A stretch of DNA of 64,000 nt from contig NZ_LWLN01000001.1 of the NCBI RefSeq assembly GCF_001953745.1, forward strand, positions 620,001 through 684,000, read 5' to 3'. The stretch's first letter is position 1, and each line of letters opens with the position of its first letter. Below the pieces are notes generated by a model. It did not search any database, was not told the DNA's origin, and saw only the letters and a program-made list of their open reading frames with translations. Shown one piece after another: positions 62,501 to 64,000 of this stretch. Origin of the DNA: Natrinema saccharevitans (lineage in GTDB: Archaea > Halobacteriota > Halobacteria > Halobacteriales > Natrialbaceae). The translations under genes were made by a program, and so were the position numbers.

Positions 62501-63699
62501 CGCTCGGCCCTCCGAACCGTCCCGCGGTCGACCTCCGCGAGGCTCGCACACCCCGACAGTCCGACCGTGAGGTCCAGATCTGCCAGCAGATTCTCGAGGA
62601 CGGCGCACACGCCGTCTTCGCCGCCGATACCGAGTCCGAGCGCGTAGGGTCGACCCAGCAGGACGGCGTCGGCCCCGAGCGCGATCGCGCGGACGACGTC
62701 GCTCCCGCGCCGGATGCCGCTGTCGAAGAGGACGGGCACGTCCTCGTCGGACTCGGCCGCGTCTTCGACCGCATCGACTACGTCCGGCAGCGCGTCGAGC
62801 GCCGGGATCGAACCGTCGACCTGTCGGCCGCCGTGGTTCGAGACCACCACCCCGTCGACGCCGCGCTCGATCGCCTCGCGGGCGTCGTCGGGGTGGAGTA
62901 CGCCCTTGATGACGACGGGGAGATCGGTCCGTGCCTGCAGCCACTCGAGGTCGTCCCAGGTCAGCGTGGCGTCGCCGAAACACGACTGCCAGGACGCGAT
63001 CGCCGCCTCCTCGTCGTCTCGGGGGCCCGCCTCGAGCCGGTCGCGGAAGGCCGGGTCCTCGAAGTAGTTCGTCAGGCCCTCGCCCTCGAGGAAGGGGAGG
63101 TAGCCGAGTTCGACGTCGCGTTCGCGCCATCCCATCTTCGGCGTGTCGAGCGTGACGACGACGGCTTCGTAGCCCGCGTCTTCGGCGCGCTCGAGGAAGC
63201 TGGCCGCCACGGTTCGGTCGGAACTCCAGTAGAGCTGGAACCAGCCGGGACTCTCGCCGAGTTCGTCGCCGACGTCCTCGATGGAGTACGAGGAGACGGA
63301 GCTACAGATCATCGGCACGCCGAACGCGCTCGCCGCGCGGGCGACGGCCAGTTCGGCCTCGTCGTGGAGGATCGACTGGACGCCGATGGGCGCGAGCAGA
63401 ACTGGCGACGGGTACTCGTGACCGAAGAGGTCGACCGACAGATCGCGCTCGGAGATGTCCCGCATGATTCGGGGGACGATCTGCCACTCGTCGAAGGCGC
63501 GGTCGTTCGCCTCGACGGTCGATTCCGAGCCCGCGCCGCCTGCCACGTAGGCGAACGCCTCGTCGCTGAGTTCCTCGCGAGCGCGTTCCACGAGGTCCTC
63601 GTAGGAGACGGGGAACTCGGGCGGATCGTCCTCGAGCATACCGCTGAGATAGACCTCGGCCTGTCGATCCGGTCCGTAATCGGGAGAGTCTGATGACAT
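62497..63699 (-). CDS. FMN-dependent alpha-hydroxy-acid dehydrogenase (lactate/glycolate oxidase family)
   Basis: 400 residues from the ATG at 63697-63699 (MSSDSPDYGPDRQAEVYLSG). TIM-barrel FMN enzyme with FAYVAGGAGSESTVEANDRA near the N-terminus, VVIKGVLHPDDAREAIERGV, catalytic His in VVVSNHGGRQVDGSIPALDA, and FDSGIRRGSDVVRAIALGAD. It oxidises lactate, glycolate or a similar 2-hydroxy acid to the keto acid. Its stop overlaps the HAD gene start, so the two are coupled. Confidence 0.9.
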   Translation of the reverse strand: MSSDSPDYGPDRQAEVYLSGMLEDDPPEFPVSYEDLVERAREELSDEAFAYVAGGAGSESTVEANDRAFDEWQIVPRIMRDISERDLSVDLFGHEYPSPVLLAPIGVQSILHDEAELAVARAASAFGVPMICSSVSSYSIEDVGDELGESPGWFQLYWSSDRTVAASFLERAEDAGYEAVVVTLDTPKMGWRERDVELGYLPFLEGEGLTNYFEDPAFRDRLEAGPRDDEEAAIASWQSCFGDATLTWDDLEWLQARTDLPVVIKGVLHPDDAREAIERGVDGVVVSNHGGRQVDGSIPALDALPDVVDAVEDAAESDEDVPVLFDSGIRRGSDVVRAIALGADAVLLGRPYALGLGIGGEDGVCAVLENLLADLDLTVGLSGCASLAEVDRGTVRRAER

Positions 63700-63832
63700 G
63701 ACTGTGTTTCGGGACGACGGTCGCACTGCCGTCGCGCGGATATCTGTGGCAGTGATTCCCATTCACTTAACGGTGCGGGATCTACGGCCATCTTTATTAA
63801 CAGCTGCTCCGAACAGGAGTCTGCATCTAACA

Positions 63833-63871
63833 ATGGTAACTAGCCTTCGAATCGCAGGTGACCACGTGTGA
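63833..63871 (+). other. Short upstream open reading frame before the SDR gene
   Basis: ATG 63833 to TGA 63871 reads MVTSLRIAGDHV (12 codons). Its stop overlaps the SDR start in GTGA. It may be a leader peptide affecting SDR translation, or chance. Confidence 0.3.
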
Positions 63872-64000
63872 GTACCGGACAGTTCAGCGTCGACGGCGAA
63901 ACCGCCGTTATCACGGGCTCCTCGAGCGGGATCGGGAAGTCGATCGCGGAGCGGTTCGCCGCGGACGGCGTCGACGTGGTCGTCTGCTCGCGCGAACAGG
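63868..64000 (+). CDS. Short-chain dehydrogenase/reductase (SDR), N-terminal part (cut by window edge)
   Basis: About 44 residues from a GTG at 63868 (MSTGQFSVDGETAVITGSSS). The nucleotide motif TGSSSGIGKS is the classical SDR TGxxxGxG, and VVVCSRE ends the second strand. NAD(P)H-dependent oxidoreductase; the substrate is not visible. A TATA-like tttattaac at about 63792-63800 lies before it, and a 12-codon upstream frame overlaps its start. Confidence 0.85.
   Translation, partial: MSTGQFSVDGETAVITGSSSGIGKSIAERFAADGVDVVVCSREQ

Overview
The window comes from the chromosome of a halophilic archaeon (class Halobacteria, probably a natrialbal such as Natrinema, Haloterrigena or a relative). Signs are the very high GC, extremely acidic predicted proteins, archaeal-type ribosomal proteins in archaeal order, GTG starts, TATA boxes about 25 bases before nearly leaderless starts, HalOD1 proteins, and type IV pilins with archaeal leader sequences. 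The genus is an inference.

Layout. 1-5.6 kb: edge of a HAD hydrolase, a CPA2 antiporter with its KhtT-like RCK_C partner, a CoA-disulfide-reductase-type flavoprotein, and an HxlR regulator divergent from a thioredoxin-reductase-like flavoprotein. 5.8-12.4 kb: GH15 glycosidase, VOC protein, pyrF, two small genes including a HIT-like zinc finger, a GTPBP1-type GTPase and a GDT1/UPF0016 transporter. 12.5-15.4 kb: proline operon proC-proB-proA. 15.5-18.9 kb: mch (C1 metabolism), thiamine-binding protein, HalOD1 protein, DUF4112 protein and tRNA-Gly(GCC). 19.2-33.7 kb: the S10/spc ribosomal superoperon, from a SPOUT methyltransferase and uL3 to uL15 and secY, with rnp1 (RNase P) embedded and most genes overlapping or within a few bases. 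34.4-41.8 kb: a cytochrome oxidase block (coxD-like, membrane proteins, ferredoxin, a coxI-III fusion, coxB). 41.8-48.1 kb: adk, then DUF106 (YidC/Oxa1-like), cmk, cbf5 and tRNA-Pro(GGG). The cox block splits secY from adk, and an AT-richer reverse-strand VWA/pilin-like surface protein splits adk from DUF106. 48.1-51.7 kb: an accessory strip with a VapC-type toxin and a tiny putative antitoxin, gene debris, a CPxCG mini-protein, a long hairpin behind a TATA box, a type IV pilin and a second HalOD1 protein. 51.7-56 kb: a calcium-repeat metzincin-like exported protein and an Lhr-type helicase. 56.2-64 kb: alpha/beta hydrolase, Lrp-type regulator, thioesterase, fused 3-hydroxyacyl-CoA dehydrogenase/enoyl-CoA hydratase, aminoglycoside-phosphotransferase-fold kinase, HAD phosphatase, FMN alpha-hydroxy-acid dehydrogenase and a truncated SDR; this looks like acyl-CoA and hydroxy-acid catabolism.

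The most unusual items are the pilin-leader/VWA protein with a four-cysteine insertion in its VWA domain, the 47-nt hairpin at 49931-49977 directly behind a TATA box, the metzincin-like protein with Asn at the usual third zinc-ligand position, the accessory strip next to tRNA-Pro with a degenerate copy of the tRNA 3' flank, and the repeat-flanked promoters at 4368-4492 and 51322-51369. I found no rRNA genes, no CRISPR array and no intact insertion sequence.
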